Below, piece by piece: positions 20,742 to 29,705 of a DNA stretch of 38,971 bases. Origin of the DNA: Pseudoalteromonas luteoviolacea NCIMB 1942 (lineage in GTDB: Bacteria > Pseudomonadota > Gammaproteobacteria > Enterobacterales > Alteromonadaceae); NCBI RefSeq assembly GCF_001625595.1, contig NZ_AUXT01000167.1:1-38971 (forward strand), read 5' to 3'. Position 1 is the stretch's first letter. Each line of letters opens with the position of its first letter. The notes beneath the pieces were generated by a model. It saw only the letters and a list, made by a program, of their open reading frames with translations. It ran no database searches and had not been told where the DNA came from. A program made the translations under genes and the position numbers.

Positions 20742-22156
20742 TGTCTACAGCAAATGAAGTAAGAGAGTTAGGGATTGAAGCATACCTTTCTCGCCAACAA
20801 GGTAAAAGCCTATTGCGCATGATGACTTGTGGTAGTGTTGATGACGGTAAATCAACATTGATTGGTCGTCTACTGCATGACAGTCACCAAATCTATGAAG
20901 ATCAATTGGCTGCATTGCACAAAGACAATGAGAAAGTAGGTAATGCAGGTGAAGAGCTAGACCTTGCGCTACTGGTTGATGGCTTACAAGCTGAGCGTGA
21001 ACAAGGTATTACCATTGACGTTGCTTATCGCTATTTCTCCACAGCAAAGCGTAAGTTTATTATCGCTGATACACCTGGACATGAGCAATATACGCGTAAC
21101 ATGGTGACAGGCGCCTCAACGAGTGATCTGGCTATTATCCTAGTTGATGCCCGTTACGGTGTGCAGATTCAGACTAAGCGTCACAGCTTTATCTGTGATT
21201 CTCTCGGTATCCAACAATTTGTTGTAGCAATCAATAAAATGGATATTGTCGACTTTGATGAAGCTGTATTCGAAAAGATCAAAGCTGACTATTTGAAGTT
21301 TGCTGAGCAACTAAATGTATCAGACATCAAGTTTGTACCTATGTCTGCATTGAAAGGCGATAACGTTGTTACCCGCTCTGAGCATACTCCATACTACACT
21401 GACAAGCCGCTATTAGAGCTATTAGAAGACTCTCCAGCTGCTGAAGCAAACCACAGCTTTGAAGCTCGCTTCCCTGTTCAGTATGTCGTACGCCCTAATC
21501 TTGATTTCAGAGGTTTCCAAGGTACTTTGACTTCTGGCTCTCTATCAGCGGGTCAAGCGGTTAAAGTGTTGCCTTCTGGTAAGCAATCCACTATCAAAGA
21601 GTTAGTAACTTTTGATGGTAATCTAGAACAGGCACAAACAGGTCAAGCGTTTACGATTACACTGGCTGATGAAATAGATGTGAGCCGTGGTGATGTAATT
21701 GTCCCTGCACAATCTACAGCGGCTGTTACGAACTTGATCCAAGCGAAACTGGTTTGGATGCATGAAGAGCCACTTGTGCTGGGTAAAAACTACAACTTTA
21801 AGTTAGGTAGTAAAAATACCTCAGCCATTGTGCGCAAAATTGATCACACAATTGACGTGAACACCCTTGAGAAAGGTCAAGCTGAGCAACTTCAACTGAA
21901 TGAAATCGCGATTGTGACGCTTGAACTGACTGAAAGCATTGTGGCAGATATCTATCTTAACAATCACGAAACAGGTTCTTTCATTCTTATTGATCGCATC
22001 AGTAACTTAACTATCGGTGCGGGCATGATTGAAGCCCTGTTAGCAGAAGAGTCTGTAAAACCAAGCGAGTTCAGTGCATTTGAACTTGAATTTAATGCCC
22101 TAGTACGTAAGCACTTCCCACATTGGCAAGCGCTTGATATTAGCAAGTTAAAATAA
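20741..22156 (+). CDS. cysN: Sulfate adenylyltransferase subunit 1 (GTPase)
   Basis: The 471-residue EF-Tu-like GTPase drives the unfavourable sulfate adenylation by CysD through GTP hydrolysis. G1 GSVDDGKST is at residues 31-39, G3 DTPGH at 110-114 and G4 NKMD at 165-168, followed by two beta-barrel domains. Its length is that of a stand-alone CysN: it lacks the C-terminal APS kinase fusion seen in NodQ/CysNC, which fits the separate cysC downstream. The start overlaps the cysD stop. Confidence 0.97.
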   Translation: MSTANEVRELGIEAYLSRQQGKSLLRMMTCGSVDDGKSTLIGRLLHDSHQIYEDQLAALHKDNEKVGNAGEELDLALLVDGLQAEREQGITIDVAYRYFSTAKRKFIIADTPGHEQYTRNMVTGASTSDLAIILVDARYGVQIQTKRHSFICDSLGIQQFVVAINKMDIVDFDEAVFEKIKADYLKFAEQLNVSDIKFVPMSALKGDNVVTRSEHTPYYTDKPLLELLEDSPAAEANHSFEARFPVQYVVRPNLDFRGFQGTLTSGSLSAGQAVKVLPSGKQSTIKELVTFDGNLEQAQTGQAFTITLADEIDVSRGDVIVPAQSTAAVTNLIQAKLVWMHEEPLVLGKNYNFKLGSKNTSAIVRKIDHTIDVNTLEKGQAEQLQLNEIAIVTLELTESIVADIYLNNHETGSFILIDRISNLTIGAGMIEALLAEESVKPSEFSAFELEFNALVRKHFPHWQALDISKLK

Positions 22157-22187
22157 TCGCTTCTATGCCTGTTATAAGGAGAAAAAC

Positions 22188-23915
22188 GTGCTAGTTGATC
22201 AGATCATCTTAACAGGCATTATGCTCGCTTTAGTCGTGTGCTTATTTGGTACACGACTTAACCCAGCTTGGTTATTTGTCAGCGCAATTGGCGTCAGCTA
22301 TTTAACTGGTTTGATCGAGCTGGAATCTATGTTGGTAAATTATGCCAACCCCTCATTAATTACTTTGGTACTTTTGATCATCGTATCTATTGCCATAGAA
22401 AAAACGACCTTAGTGCAAAAATTAGCTAGCACATTAGCCAGTGGTAGCTTATCTAAATCGGTTATGAAGCTGGGATTGTCCACAGCCTTATTATCCTCTT
22501 TTACAAACAATACGGCCGTTGTCGCCTCGTTGATAAGTACGATTAAAGAAAGCCAAACGCATTCACCTTCTAAACTGTTATTGCCTCTTTCTTACACAGC
22601 CATATTGGGCGGTACGTTAACGCTGATAGGCACTTCAACTAATTTGATAGTCAATGGTTTTGCCGTTGATGCTGGCATGGCACCGCTGGGCTTTTTTGAC
22701 TTTACTCTAGTCGGTATTGGGGCGCTATTTGTTGGCTTATTGACGATTCTATTGCTACTAAAGTTTCTGCCTGATCATGGTACTGAAAGCGAAGAAGTCA
22801 TACCTTTTTACTTAGAAGGAAAAGTCGCAATAGGTTCAAAACTTATTGGGCGCACAGTAGAAGAAAACGGCCTGCGAGATTTAAAAGACCTTTTTCTAGC
22901 CGAAATAATGCGTGGTGAGAGACGTATCAGTGCTGTGACACCACAACAGGAAATTCGCCAAGGTGATGTATTGCTTTTTGTCGGCGACATTAAATCAGTG
23001 CCTTTGTTAAGACAATTCGATGGTCTGCAAGTGGTGCATGACAAACATGAAAAAGATGCCGAACACTTGGTAGAAGTCGTCGTAAGTCAATCCTCGAAAT
23101 TCCTAGGTAAGACCATTAAGGAAATTCGCTTTAGAGAACAATTTCATGCTGCGGTGATTGCTATTCGCCGCGGCCACGATCGCCTCCAAGGCGGCTTGGG
23201 TAAAGTACAGTTGCAGGCTGGCGACTCACTTATTCTTGCACCAAGCAGAGAATTTTACGAACTACCAGATTTAAAACGCGAATTTGTTTATATTTCTGGA
23301 TTAGATTTACAGACTCATTTAAACCAAAAACAATCAAGTCAGGTTCTTGTCGGCTTTGCTGCCGTCATCGGGTTGGGCATATTTGATATCGTCCCTCTGG
23401 TTAAGGGACTACTGGTTTTGCTCTTAGCCCTAGTTGCTTTGGGTACCATTAAAGTCAGTGAAATGAAACGTCGCTTTCCAATTGAGTTATTAGCCATTGT
23501 CGGTAGCGCTATCGGCCTAGCGAAACTGATGATTGATACTGGACTTGCTAGCAAAATATCAGACGCGCTCTTTTTATTACTGGGTGATTTTGGTCCCTAT
23601 GGCGCTTTTATTGCCATATTTGTAATGACGGTGGTTTTTACAGAGCTCATTACCAATAACGCTGCTGCCGCACTGTCTTTTCCAGTCGCCTATGCGCTAG
23701 CTGTGGGCTTTGGCGTCGACCCATTACCGTTTATCATGGCTGTGGCATTTGGTGCTTCGGCTAGCTTTATTTCTCCCTTTGGTTATCAGACAAACTTGAT
23801 GGTGTATAGTGCTGGAAATTATCGTATCAGAGATTACGTTACGGTTGGGGTTCCGCTCTCAATAATCTACTCCATCACTGTTTTAACCTTGATCCCAATG
23901 GTCTTTCCCTTTTAA
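22188..23915 (+). CDS. SLC13-family permease with two RCK_C domains, probable sulfate transporter
   Basis: The 575-residue membrane protein has an SLC13/ion-transporter fold split by a soluble insert. Membrane helices fill about 5-192 and 385-575. The paired re-entrant motifs are SFTNNTA (104-110) and ITNNAAA near the other end, with GTSTNLI at 148-154. Residues about 205-280 and 293-368 form two RCK_C (TrkA_C) domains, containing GDVLLFVGD and GDSLILAPS. The GTG start at 22188 follows a perfect AAGGAG. It lies between cysN and cysC and overlaps cysC by one base, so sulfate uptake is the likely role. Similar proteins transport sulfate in algae and bacteria; the substrate here is inferred from context. 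Confidence 0.88.
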   Translation: MLVDQIILTGIMLALVVCLFGTRLNPAWLFVSAIGVSYLTGLIELESMLVNYANPSLITLVLLIIVSIAIEKTTLVQKLASTLASGSLSKSVMKLGLSTALLSSFTNNTAVVASLISTIKESQTHSPSKLLLPLSYTAILGGTLTLIGTSTNLIVNGFAVDAGMAPLGFFDFTLVGIGALFVGLLTILLLLKFLPDHGTESEEVIPFYLEGKVAIGSKLIGRTVEENGLRDLKDLFLAEIMRGERRISAVTPQQEIRQGDVLLFVGDIKSVPLLRQFDGLQVVHDKHEKDAEHLVEVVVSQSSKFLGKTIKEIRFREQFHAAVIAIRRGHDRLQGGLGKVQLQAGDSLILAPSREFYELPDLKREFVYISGLDLQTHLNQKQSSQVLVGFAAVIGLGIFDIVPLVKGLLVLLLALVALGTIKVSEMKRRFPIELLAIVGSAIGLAKLMIDTGLASKISDALFLLLGDFGPYGAFIAIFVMTVVFTELITNNAAAALSFPVAYALAVGFGVDPLPFIMAVAFGASASFISPFGYQTNLMVYSAGNYRIRDYVTVGVPLSIIYSITVLTLIPMVFPF

Positions 23916-24523
23916 TGGACAGCTTCATGGATAAAAATATTGTTTGGCATAACTATGCCGTAGAAAAAGCACACCGTGGCGAGCTTAAAGGCCACAAGCC
24001 TGTTATTTTATGGTTTACTGGTTTTTCAGGTTCAGGAAAAAGTACGGTCGCAAATGCACTAGAAAGTGCGTTACATCAAATTGGTGTACATACATATCTG
24101 CTAGATGGTGATAATGTAAGACATGGCCTTTGCAAAGACCTTAGTTTTAGCGATGCTGATCGTGTAGAAAACATTCGTCGTGTTGGCGAGCTAAGTAAAT
24201 TAATGGTTGATGCTGGATTAGTTGTACTAACAGCTTTTATTTCACCCTTTCAAGCTGAACGCGATATGGTTCGTGAATTAGTTGGTGAAGGTGAGTTTAT
24301 CGAGGTGTTTTTAGATACTCCATTAGAAGTTTGCGAGCAACGAGACCCTAAAGGTCTTTATAAAAAAGCACGTGCTGGTGAAATCAAAAATTTCACGGGG
24401 ATCGACTCTGACTATCAGCCGCCAATTTCTCCAGAAGTGAGAATAAATACAGGTGAAAACTCTCTAGAAGAGTCAGTACAACAACTCATTGAATATTTGA
24501 AAAATAAAAAAATCATTAAGTAA
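23915..24523 (+). CDS. cysC: Adenylylsulfate (APS) kinase
   Basis: The 202-residue kinase phosphorylates APS to PAPS, the substrate of CysH. The P-loop GFSGSGKST is at residues 36-44, [10 protein letters not shown] at 64-73, and Ser110 in FISP matches the phosphorylated serine of E. coli CysC. The C-terminal [20 protein letters not shown] is typical. The ATG at 23915 overlaps the permease stop (TAATG); an internal ATG at 23927 (MDKNIVWH) is an alternative. Neither has a good ribosome binding site, which suggests coupling to the upstream gene. Confidence 0.96.
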   Translation: MDSFMDKNIVWHNYAVEKAHRGELKGHKPVILWFTGFSGSGKSTVANALESALHQIGVHTYLLDGDNVRHGLCKDLSFSDADRVENIRRVGELSKLMVDAGLVVLTAFISPFQAERDMVRELVGEGEFIEVFLDTPLEVCEQRDPKGLYKKARAGEIKNFTGIDSDYQPPISPEVRINTGENSLEESVQQLIEYLKNKKIIK

Positions 24524-24535
24524 TAAGGAATACTC

Positions 24536-25306
24536 ATGAACGATACAGATCTGCTAGAAGAACTTGTCGAACTTGCGCGACTCGCAGGCGAAGAAATTAT
24601 GCACATTTACGCCAAAGATTTTGCGATCGATTACAAAAGTGATGACAGCCCTGTAACAGATGCAGATCTTGCCGCAAACCGTGTTATCACCGCGGGCTTG
24701 CAGCGTCTGACTCCCGATATTCCCATACTGAGCGAAGAAAGTGCAGATATTAGCTGGCAAGAACGCCAAACCTGGCAGCGTTATTGGCTCGTCGACCCTA
24801 TTGATGGCACTAAAGAATTCATCAAAAAAAATGGCGAGTTCACGGTTAATATCGCTCTAATCGAAAATGGCGCTCCGACAATGGGGGTCGTTTATGCTCC
24901 GGCACTCAAAACCTGTTACCTTGCAGCAAAAGCCATTGGCGCGTTCAGAGAGTGTGATGAAGCGCGCATCGAGCTTAAAGTAACACGTAAAAGTAAACAG
25001 GGTAAAATAAAAGTTGTTGGCTCTCGCTCCCATCCATCACCTGAGTTGGCTGATTACTTAGCCCAATTTGATGATGTTGAAATGGTTCCCAAAGGCAGCT
25101 CCCTTAAGTTGTGTCTGGTTGCTGAAGGAGAAGCTGATGTATACCCTCGCCTTGGCCCAACATGTGAATGGGATACAGGCGCTGGACATGCTGTAGCCGA
25201 AATTGCAGGTGCTACTATAACGCAACGAGACGGCTCTCCCCTTAAGTACAACCAAAAAGAGTCATACTTAAACCCTTATTTCATTGTATCAAGGCTAGAT
25301 GACTAG
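24536..25306 (+). CDS. cysQ: 3'(2'),5'-bisphosphate nucleotidase
   Basis: The 256-residue inositol-monophosphatase-like enzyme hydrolyses PAP, the inhibitory by-product of PAPS reduction, to AMP. Metal-binding residues are Glu67 and Glu68 (LSEESA), the DPIDGT motif at 87-92, and Asp213 in EWDTGAGHA. An AAGGA ribosome binding site precedes the ATG, 12 bases after cysC. It closes the sulfate assimilation cluster, where it fits by removing the PAP made after CysC and CysH act. Confidence 0.95.
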   Translation: MNDTDLLEELVELARLAGEEIMHIYAKDFAIDYKSDDSPVTDADLAANRVITAGLQRLTPDIPILSEESADISWQERQTWQRYWLVDPIDGTKEFIKKNGEFTVNIALIENGAPTMGVVYAPALKTCYLAAKAIGAFRECDEARIELKVTRKSKQGKIKVVGSRSHPSPELADYLAQFDDVEMVPKGSSLKLCLVAEGEADVYPRLGPTCEWDTGAGHAVAEIAGATITQRDGSPLKYNQKESYLNPYFIVSRLDD

Positions 25307-25315
25307 TTATTGATT

Positions 25316-25341
25316 GCATCACGTAGAACATTGCGTGATGC
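25316..25341. other. Hairpin after cysQ
   Basis: GCATCACG (25316-25323) pairs perfectly with CGTGATGC (25334-25341) around a ten-base loop, ten bases after the cysQ stop. It is followed by CCTCCCCTC with no T run, so it is not a typical intrinsic terminator. It could protect the 3' end of the cluster message. Confidence 0.35.
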
Positions 25342-25488
25342 CCTCCCCTCAAACTTGATTTATGCCTTTTGGACTAGGATTTTAATCCACTTACTTATAC
25401 TATAGCGCTCAACTTGACATGCTATAAATCGCAAACTGCCAGCTTCTTATACATGCTTACAAATACTGCTTAAAAATTGGAAAGTAAT

Positions 25489-26508
25489 ATGGACTTTAAA
25501 CTGCTCTCTATGGCCGCACTGATAATGCTTCCGGCACAACAAGCCATTGCCAAAAAAGCTTCTGCGGACGAAATAGAAGCCCTCAACCAATGTATCCTTA
25601 GCCAAGCTATGTCTGGGGACGAAAATACAACCATAAAAGAGGTTCGTCAGTATTGTGAGCAACAAATTGGTGGCTTGAGTCAGCTTGACAAACGTATCGC
25701 AAGAGAGCGTGTTACAGAAGAAAACCGCAATGTCCTGACACCACACCACCGCAACTACATATTGCCAGTTTCCTATATTAAAAATCCAAATAACCGCCCT
25801 TTTGACCGCTTTATGGACAAGGGGGAGCAACAAGGTGAACCGCTTGATAACATCGAGGCAAAGTACCAAATTTCTTTAAAACTGCCTATTTATCATGATT
25901 TCGAAGACAAAGATCAGGCAATCTATATGGGCGTTACTTTGCAGTCCTACTGGCAGGTTTACAACAAAGATATTTCGTCTCCATTTCGTGAAACAAATTA
26001 CGAACCAGAAATATTTTGGATTAATTTCCTAGATGACGAAAATGTCCTTTGGGGAGACGAAATGGCATTCGTCCTTGGGATCTCCCACCAGTCCAATGGA
26101 CGCAGTCAGCCTAATTCTCGCTCATGGAACCGCATCTATGCAAATTTCATATGGGAATACGATGGTTTCGTCTTTAGCTTCAAACCATGGTTCAGGCTTC
26201 CTGAAGATGATAAACCTGACGCAACCTCTGCCAAAGGGGATGACAATCCCGATATCCACAAATACATGGGTTATTTCGAACTCAGTGGGGCATATCGCTT
26301 TAACAATGATCACGAAGTTGGCATGATGCTAAGAAATAACGCTGGCGGTGATAATCGAGGCGCAGTTCAGTTGGACTGGTCTTTCCCGATCACAGGCAGG
26401 GTAAGAGGCTATGCTCAGTATTTTAATGGCTATGGCGAAAGCCTAATTGACTACAACGCACACATCCAGAGATTAGGTATTGGTATTGCGATTACAGATC
26501 TCCTTTAA
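25489..26508 (+). CDS. pldA: Outer membrane phospholipase A (OMPLA)
   Basis: I use the ATG at 25489, five bases after GGAAAG; the frame extends four codons upstream to a TTG without support. The 339-residue precursor has a signal peptide ending AIA at residue 21. An N-terminal segment rich in charged residues (about 22-100) precedes the 12-strand barrel. The catalytic triad is visible: His200 and Ser202 in ISHQSNGRS and Asn214 in RSWNRIY, with the family motif YEPEIFW at 171-177. OMPLA hydrolyses phospholipids that appear in the outer leaflet when asymmetry is lost, and works as a calcium-dependent dimer. It is a single-gene unit convergent with the next gene. Confidence 0.94.
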   Translation: MDFKLLSMAALIMLPAQQAIAKKASADEIEALNQCILSQAMSGDENTTIKEVRQYCEQQIGGLSQLDKRIARERVTEENRNVLTPHHRNYILPVSYIKNPNNRPFDRFMDKGEQQGEPLDNIEAKYQISLKLPIYHDFEDKDQAIYMGVTLQSYWQVYNKDISSPFRETNYEPEIFWINFLDDENVLWGDEMAFVLGISHQSNGRSQPNSRSWNRIYANFIWEYDGFVFSFKPWFRLPEDDKPDATSAKGDDNPDIHKYMGYFELSGAYRFNNDHEVGMMLRNNAGGDNRGAVQLDWSFPITGRVRGYAQYFNGYGESLIDYNAHIQRLGIGIAITDLL

Positions 26509-26516
26509 ACCGATTA

Positions 26517-26547
26517 GGCGACCAAGCGCTTAGTTTTCTTGATCGCC
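26517..26547. terminator. Imperfect hairpin between converging pldA and yiiD-type gene
   Basis: GGCGA (26517-26521) pairs with TCGCC (26543-26547), and CAAG (26523-26526) with CTTG (26538-26541), with one mismatch and an 11-base loop. It occupies the 46-base gap between two convergent stop codons. No clear U run follows on either strand, so the terminator role rests mainly on position. Confidence 0.35.
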
Positions 26548-26554
26548 ATTGTAC

Positions 26555-27451
26555 TTACTTAGCTATGATGACAAATTCTCCGCAGAATTTTGCTACTAAC
26601 ACATCGCCATCATATACATTGACCGGTACTGTATACCTCGCTTTTCCGGCACTTTCTAACTCAGACAGTTCACCTTCACATTCAGACAGAGTGACAGTCG
26701 CACCTGGCGCTGTGGTCAAAGGTTTAAGGTATTTGATATTGGCATCAGCCAATACAATATCCCCTTCTAAGTTATGCTCTTTGAGCGCTAAATAAGTCGC
26801 ACCCCAACCGGTTAGTGTCGCCATGCTATAAACCGAGCCGGCAAACATCGAGTTATGTAAATTTAGATTCGCTTTTAAGTCAGCTTTGGTTTCAAATTGC
26901 CAATCGGTATAACTCTCAACCTTGATCCCCATCGCATCACTAATGGGAATAGACTCGCGCCAGGTATCTTGCAATACCAGTGTCCAATCAGGGTGACGGA
27001 ACCAACCAGGCTCGGATGGCTTTTGTTTTACCATCTTCCAATGCTGAACATCACCATATGCTAGATGCGCCTTTTCCATCACTTGATATCCATGGCGCTC
27101 GTAAAATGCCAACGCACGCTCTCTGGCAAAAAGCACTAGCTCTTGTGCATCTTGGGTCCACGCTATTTTCTCAAGCTCGTGTAATAAACGGCTACCTAAA
27201 TGTTGACCACGATGCGATTCGTCAACAGCCATATAACGGACTTGAGCTTGCATATGGTTATTGAAATGCAATCTAGCAACTGCCAGCACTTCGCCTTCAT
27301 TGTTTTTGATATATCGATGTTCAGACTCTTGCTCTAGGTCATCCTGTTCAGATCCCCTAGGTTGGTGCCAAGGTGCTCGAAGCACCTGCCAACGTAATTG
27401 ATAGTAATCCTGCCAATCCTGACTACTTTGAGGTGAAGTTACTGGAAACAT
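26555..27451 (-). CDS. yiiD: GNAT acetyltransferase fused to a hotdog (YiiD_C-type) domain
   Basis: The 298-residue protein joins an N-terminal GNAT domain (about 10-140, acetyl-CoA motif RGQHLG at 81-86, YERHGYQ at 117-123) to a C-terminal hotdog domain (about 150-296) with LHNSMFAGSVYSMATLTGWG. This is the architecture of E. coli YiiD. From memory, members of this family have been reported as malonyl-ACP decarboxylases (MadA) that supply acetyl-ACP for fatty acid initiation; I infer the same here without proof. E. coli yiiD is next to dtd and yihY; here they are close by but separated by an opposing gene. The start lacks a strong ribosome binding site. Confidence 0.88.
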   Translation of the reverse strand: MFPVTSPQSSQDWQDYYQLRWQVLRAPWHQPRGSEQDDLEQESEHRYIKNNEGEVLAVARLHFNNHMQAQVRYMAVDESHRGQHLGSRLLHELEKIAWTQDAQELVLFARERALAFYERHGYQVMEKAHLAYGDVQHWKMVKQKPSEPGWFRHPDWTLVLQDTWRESIPISDAMGIKVESYTDWQFETKADLKANLNLHNSMFAGSVYSMATLTGWGATYLALKEHNLEGDIVLADANIKYLKPLTTAPGATVTLSECEGELSELESAGKARYTVPVNVYDGDVLVAKFCGEFVIIAK

Positions 27452-27510
27452 ATTTACTCCTTTTTGAGCACACCTGCGTTAGTGCCAATTTTTATTTTCT
27501 ACCTTACAAG

Positions 27511-27538
27511 AAAAACCCTGAACAGGAAATGCTCAGGG
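27511..27538 (-). terminator. Probable minus-strand terminator upstream of yiiD
   Basis: On the minus strand CCCTGA (27533-27538) pairs with TCAGGG (27516-27521) around an 11-base loop, and five U residues (27511-27515) follow. It lies between the starts of yiiD and the opposing gene, where it would stop transcripts coming from dtd through the antisense strand of that gene. Confidence 0.45.
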
Positions 27539-27615
27539 GGAAATCATCGACTAAATGTGTAAAATCATCTATACACAGTGGAATTACCTCAATCCTTAAC
27601 TATGCTGATGTAACT

Positions 27616-28311
27616 ATGCAGGAATTTTTAACTGAATCAGGAACCGTCAGCAGCGATTTCGTAACCCAAAGCCACCAGCTAGGTCACTTGTTATATTGGC
27701 ATAAGCATGGAAAAACGAGCATTCAAGTTAGACAAGAAAAAACGCTTCGTTGGTTACTAATAAACAATACGTTACAGTCAATCGTTGAACTGAACCACCC
27801 AGAACACTTGCTGTTTCCCCACTTGCAAGTGCTAGAGGGCTTATGGCAAAAATGTCCACCTCCCCAACGCGTATTGGAGCTGGGATTAGGAGCCGGCGCG
27901 ATCCGGGACTATTTGCACAGCGTTCATGACGATTGTCAGATTATTTCTGTCGACAACAACCCGGACATTATTCACTGCTATAAACGCTACTTTGGCGGCG
28001 ATCATATTAGTGAAGTCAATTGCAATGATGCCTACAAAATTCTGGAATTAGAAAGCACAGCGCCATTCAATTGGATAATATTGGATTTGTTCAGTGAGTT
28101 AGATGCGCCACGATTTTTATATCAACACAAATTTTATACCTTGTTGCGTAATACACTCTCTGAACAAGGCATGCTATTCATTAATTTTATTGCTGAGCAT
28201 GAGTCCCAACTTAAGCAATTAGAGCATTTGCTTATTATTAATTTTGGTAAGAAGCCACATATCCATAATGTGCCCGGCTATTCAAATTACATAATTGTTA
28301 TCGAGCGCTAA
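27616..28311 (+). CDS. Spermidine-synthase-like protein (Rossmann methyltransferase fold)
   Basis: I choose the ATG at 27616 (231 residues), because the open frame further upstream runs into the coding sequence of yiiD on the other strand and is not family-like; no strong ribosome binding site is present. The protein has the nucleotide-binding motif VLELGLGAGA at residues 86-95, an acidic end of strand 2 with VDNNP at 112-116, NDA at 137-139 and ILDLF at 155-159, in the order typical of spermidine synthases and SAM methyltransferases. The beginning (VRQEKTLRWLLINNTLQS) also fits. It lacks the GGGDG putrescine-site signature of true SpeE, so I do not assign polyamine synthesis. It converges with dtd and their ends overlap by four bases. 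Confidence 0.8.
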   Translation: MQEFLTESGTVSSDFVTQSHQLGHLLYWHKHGKTSIQVRQEKTLRWLLINNTLQSIVELNHPEHLLFPHLQVLEGLWQKCPPPQRVLELGLGAGAIRDYLHSVHDDCQIISVDNNPDIIHCYKRYFGGDHISEVNCNDAYKILELESTAPFNWIILDLFSELDAPRFLYQHKFYTLLRNTLSEQGMLFINFIAEHESQLKQLEHLLIINFGKKPHIHNVPGYSNYIIVIER

Positions 28312-28745
28312 ACCGATAAGTTAAATGTCACAGGGCCGTCGTTACATAGACTCACCTGCATATCGGCACCAAACTCACCTGTTGCGACTGTTAAACCAGA
28401 CGCTTTGGCTTGCGCAACAAAATACTCATATAAAGACAGTGCTTGTTGAGGTGTGCCTGCTGAAGAAAAGCTCGGCCTCATGCCTTTTTTAGTATCTGCG
28501 GCGAGCGTAAATTGAGACACCACTAACAACTCGCCGTTAATATCCTTGAGACTCAAATTCATTTTGCCCGCGTCATCGCTAAAAATGCGATAGTTACTGA
28601 CTTTGTGGAGTAATTTATCAGCATGATGTTCATCATCCAGCTTCTCTACTCCGAGTAATAACAATATCCCTTGCTCAATTTCACCTACGACTTCACTACC
28701 CACTTCAACTTTCGCGAATTTAACCCTTTGAATGAGTCCCTGCAC
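28308..28745 (-). CDS. dtd: D-aminoacyl-tRNA deacylase
   Basis: The 145-residue enzyme removes D-amino acids (and glycine from tRNA-Ala) mischarged on tRNA. The two catalytic signatures are present: SQFTL at residues 77-81 and GPVT at 137-140 (NDGPVTFNLS), which carries the cross-subunit Gly-cisPro pocket. Its ATG lies one base after the pip stop, so it is the last gene of the yihY-pip-dtd unit. The 3' end overlaps the opposing gene by four bases. Confidence 0.96.
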   Translation of the reverse strand: MQGLIQRVKFAKVEVGSEVVGEIEQGILLLLGVEKLDDEHHADKLLHKVSNYRIFSDDAGKMNLSLKDINGELLVVSQFTLAADTKKGMRPSFSSAGTPQQALSLYEYFVAQAKASGLTVATGEFGADMQVSLCNDGPVTFNLSV

Positions 28746-28746
28746 A

Positions 28747-29697
28747 TCAACCTCTATTTTTGTCTATTTTACACAGCAATAGATCTGCTGCTCTACGAAT
28801 GGCCTCCGAATATACTTTATTTGTCGCACTGTGCCCAACACCTTCTAAAATTAAAAAACGCGCTTGTACTTGCTCGGCAAACTTTTGAGCCGCTGCAAAT
28901 CGACAGACAAGATCTTGACGGCTGTGTATTATCCAAATAGGTAACTGAGTAATGCGTTGCGCATTGTGGAGAATTTGCAGCTCTTCGATAAAGCATCGCG
29001 CCGACATATAGTGCACCATCAACTTCGCTTGTGTAACCAAATGACAACCGTACTGTAATTGATAACGCTGTAATTGGATTTCAACACTGAGTTGCTTATC
29101 CCAGTCAAGCCACAACTGAGCCGCTTTATGCTGCAATAGTTCGTCTTCACCAAACAACTGCTCTTTATAGATTTCTAAAACACGCTCATGGTTCGTTTCA
29201 GCATGGGAGAAAATAGCAAAACGCTCCGGATAAAACTGTGCACCCGCTCCACTAGCACCGTATAGCCACGCCAAATCATCTTTGGCGGCAAAAAAGCTAG
29301 CCCATATGATAAGACCTATCACTCTTTCTGTATGACGCTGCGCAAACAACAATGCTAAAGTTGCTCCCCACGAACCGCCAGCAATTACACACTTCGGCAA
29401 GTCTAGGTAATCCAACAATGCCAACATATCCGCGACTAAGAGGTCGGTGTTATTGTGTTCTAGCGAGTGCGGAGATGAATTACCACACCCTCGCTGGCTA
29501 AATAAGATGATACGATAACGGGTAGGATTAAAGTAAGTCTGAGTCAGTTTGTGTAAGCCTCCACCCGGGCCTCCGTGGCACACCAGAACGGGAACCCCTT
29601 CTGGATTGCCATACTCTTCCACATGTATCTGATGACCATGGGAGACGGGTAAATGAAAGCTACGTAATACAGCACTTGGCTGATAAAGTAAGGTCAT
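28747..29697 (-). CDS. pip: Proline iminopeptidase-like alpha/beta hydrolase
   Basis: The 316-residue hydrolase resembles proline iminopeptidases (family S33), which release N-terminal proline. The oxyanion motif HGGPGGG is at 41-47, the nucleophile Ser109 in GGSWG, then Asp262 in SRQDLV and His289 in GVGHS. Two positions differ from the family signature: the usual DQRGCG is SQRGCG (Ser67), and the WxxWE motif that helps bind the substrate amino group reads WLDWD (Asp200). The fold and triad are certain; strict proline specificity is less so. It lies eight bases after yihY and one base before dtd. Confidence 0.85.
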   Translation of the reverse strand: MTLLYQPSAVLRSFHLPVSHGHQIHVEEYGNPEGVPVLVCHGGPGGGLHKLTQTYFNPTRYRIILFSQRGCGNSSPHSLEHNNTDLLVADMLALLDYLDLPKCVIAGGSWGATLALLFAQRHTERVIGLIIWASFFAAKDDLAWLYGASGAGAQFYPERFAIFSHAETNHERVLEIYKEQLFGEDELLQHKAAQLWLDWDKQLSVEIQLQRYQLQYGCHLVTQAKLMVHYMSARCFIEELQILHNAQRITQLPIWIIHSRQDLVCRFAAAQKFAEQVQARFLILEGVGHSATNKVYSEAIRRAADLLLCKIDKNRG

Positions 29698-29705
29698 GAC
29701 TTAAC

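Noticed and set aside
25414..25419. TTGACA as -35 box of pldA
   Set aside because: It is a perfect hexamer, but no acceptable -10 box lies 16-18 bases downstream.
27373..27615. N-terminal extension of the spermidine-synthase-like protein
   Set aside because: The first part is antisense to the yiiD N-terminus and the rest resembles no family member; the domain begins after 27616.
27616..28311. Assignment as speE (spermidine synthase)
   Set aside because: The GGGDG signature is missing and speD is not nearby, so only a spermidine-synthase-like label is justified.
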